Of a DNA stretch of 5,283 nucleotides, positions 5,074-5,283 are shown piece after piece. Source of the DNA: Lysobacterales bacterium. GTDB lineage: Bacteria; Pseudomonadota; Gammaproteobacteria; Xanthomonadales; Marinicellaceae. Positions within the stretch are counted from its first letter, which is position 1, and each line of letters begins with the position of its first letter. The stretch is taken from the NCBI GenBank assembly GCA_015494035.1, contig WGBZ01000209.1:1-5283 (forward strand), written 5' to 3'. Under the pieces are notes generated by a model. The model saw only the letters and a list, made by a program, of their open reading frames with translations. It did not search any database and was not told where the DNA came from. A program made the position numbers and the translations under genes.

Positions 5074-5283
5074 GGAACCTCTGATCGAATCGTGACACGG
5101 CATCTTGCGGCGTAAAATCGTCCATTTCGGATGTTGCAAACCTTCGCAATAGCGTTGCTATTAAGTGCGGTTTGCGCCTTGATCTGAACAATTTCACACT
5201 AGATAGTGTCGTCACAAGATTGCGCCCCATATGGCAATACAGCGAATATGAACCGCTGCCAGAAATGAAGCCGTATTCTTGGC
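5074..5283 (-). mobile_element. End of an insertion sequence (transposase-3' side), truncated by the window edge
   Basis: Reading leftward from the right edge there is a transposase-like C-terminus ending at 5212. About 138 non-coding bases follow, ending at a tip that reads GGAACCTCTGATCGAATCG on the plus strand. Immediately outside the tip is CTAG (5070-5073), which fits the 4-base YTAR duplication made by the IS5 subgroup. The tail contains a short hairpin, AATAGC-GTT-GCTATT (5148-5162). The family assignment and exact boundary are inferences: the opposite end, its matching terminal repeat and the second target copy are outside the window. The transposase would read toward the sugar dehydrogenase gene. 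Confidence 0.6.
5212..5283 (-). CDS. Probable transposase, last 23 residues only (runs off right edge)
   Basis: An open frame enters from the right edge and ends at TGA (5214-5212). It encodes AKNTASFLAAVHIRCIAIW followed by GAIL. The pattern FLAAVH-x-x-C-x-x-IW near the stop resembles the C-terminal helix of DDE transposases of IS4/IS5-type elements. Only 23 codons are visible, so the family is a guess supported mainly by the IS-like tip about 138 bases downstream. The catalytic residues would all lie outside the window, and whether the gene is intact cannot be seen. Confidence 0.5.
   Translation of the reverse strand, partial: AKNTASFLAAVHIRCIAIWGAIL

Noticed and set aside
4967..5230. An 87-codon minus-strand frame with a hydrophobic C-terminal segment, upstream of the dehydrogenase
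   Set aside because: It starts inside the IS in a frame different from the transposase end, crosses the putative IS boundary and ends in the leader. It looks like a chance frame across a junction, and no ribosome binding site is convincing.

Overview
The window looks like a chromosomal stretch from a proteobacterium, probably a gammaproteobacterium. It is moderately GC-rich, and its phenylacetate-degradation (paa) proteins read closely like the E. coli family members as I remember them. A secreted protein ending in IFAHGFE also suggests an environmental gammaproteobacterial lineage. Species assignment is not possible from the sequence alone, and all family calls rest on recognising motifs and whole-protein similarity by eye.

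Left part, 1-2940, minus strand: a paa catabolic operon reading paaG -> paaH -> paaJ. The last gene runs off the left edge. PaaG isomerises the ring-1,2-epoxide of phenylacetyl-CoA. PaaH oxidises 3-hydroxyadipyl-CoA. PaaJ carries out the thiolytic steps that release acetyl-CoA and succinyl-CoA. paaG and paaH abut exactly (TAA directly followed by ATG), and paaJ follows after an 82-base gap with its own strong ribosome binding site. No paaF or paaI lies among these genes, unlike the E. coli order.

Centre, 2941-3602: a compact 59-base divergent control region, then paaY on the plus strand, a hexapeptide-repeat thioesterase that accompanies the pathway. The -10 elements of the two opposing promoters overlap and lie inside one inverted repeat (GGCTTG-N9-CAAGCC). 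This is the arrangement expected if a single regulator controls both transcription units.

Right part, 3620-4930, minus strand: a complete, secreted, cysteine-rich beta-propeller dehydrogenase of the PQQ-dependent glucose/sorbosone dehydrogenase family. It converges on paaY with only 17 bases between stop codons. Its leader (4931-5073) carries a paired direct and inverted repeat and a very strong Shine-Dalgarno sequence.

Right edge, about 5074-5283: what appears to be the transposase-3' end of an insertion sequence. The last 23 codons of a probable transposase (minus strand) are followed by about 138 bases of non-coding tail, ending at a GGAACCTCTG tip next to CTAG. The rest of the element lies outside the window.

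No RNA gene, CRISPR array or clearly novel system was found. The best leads are the shared paa operator, the C-terminal tail on the secreted dehydrogenase, its leader repeats, and the IS end placed directly upstream of it.
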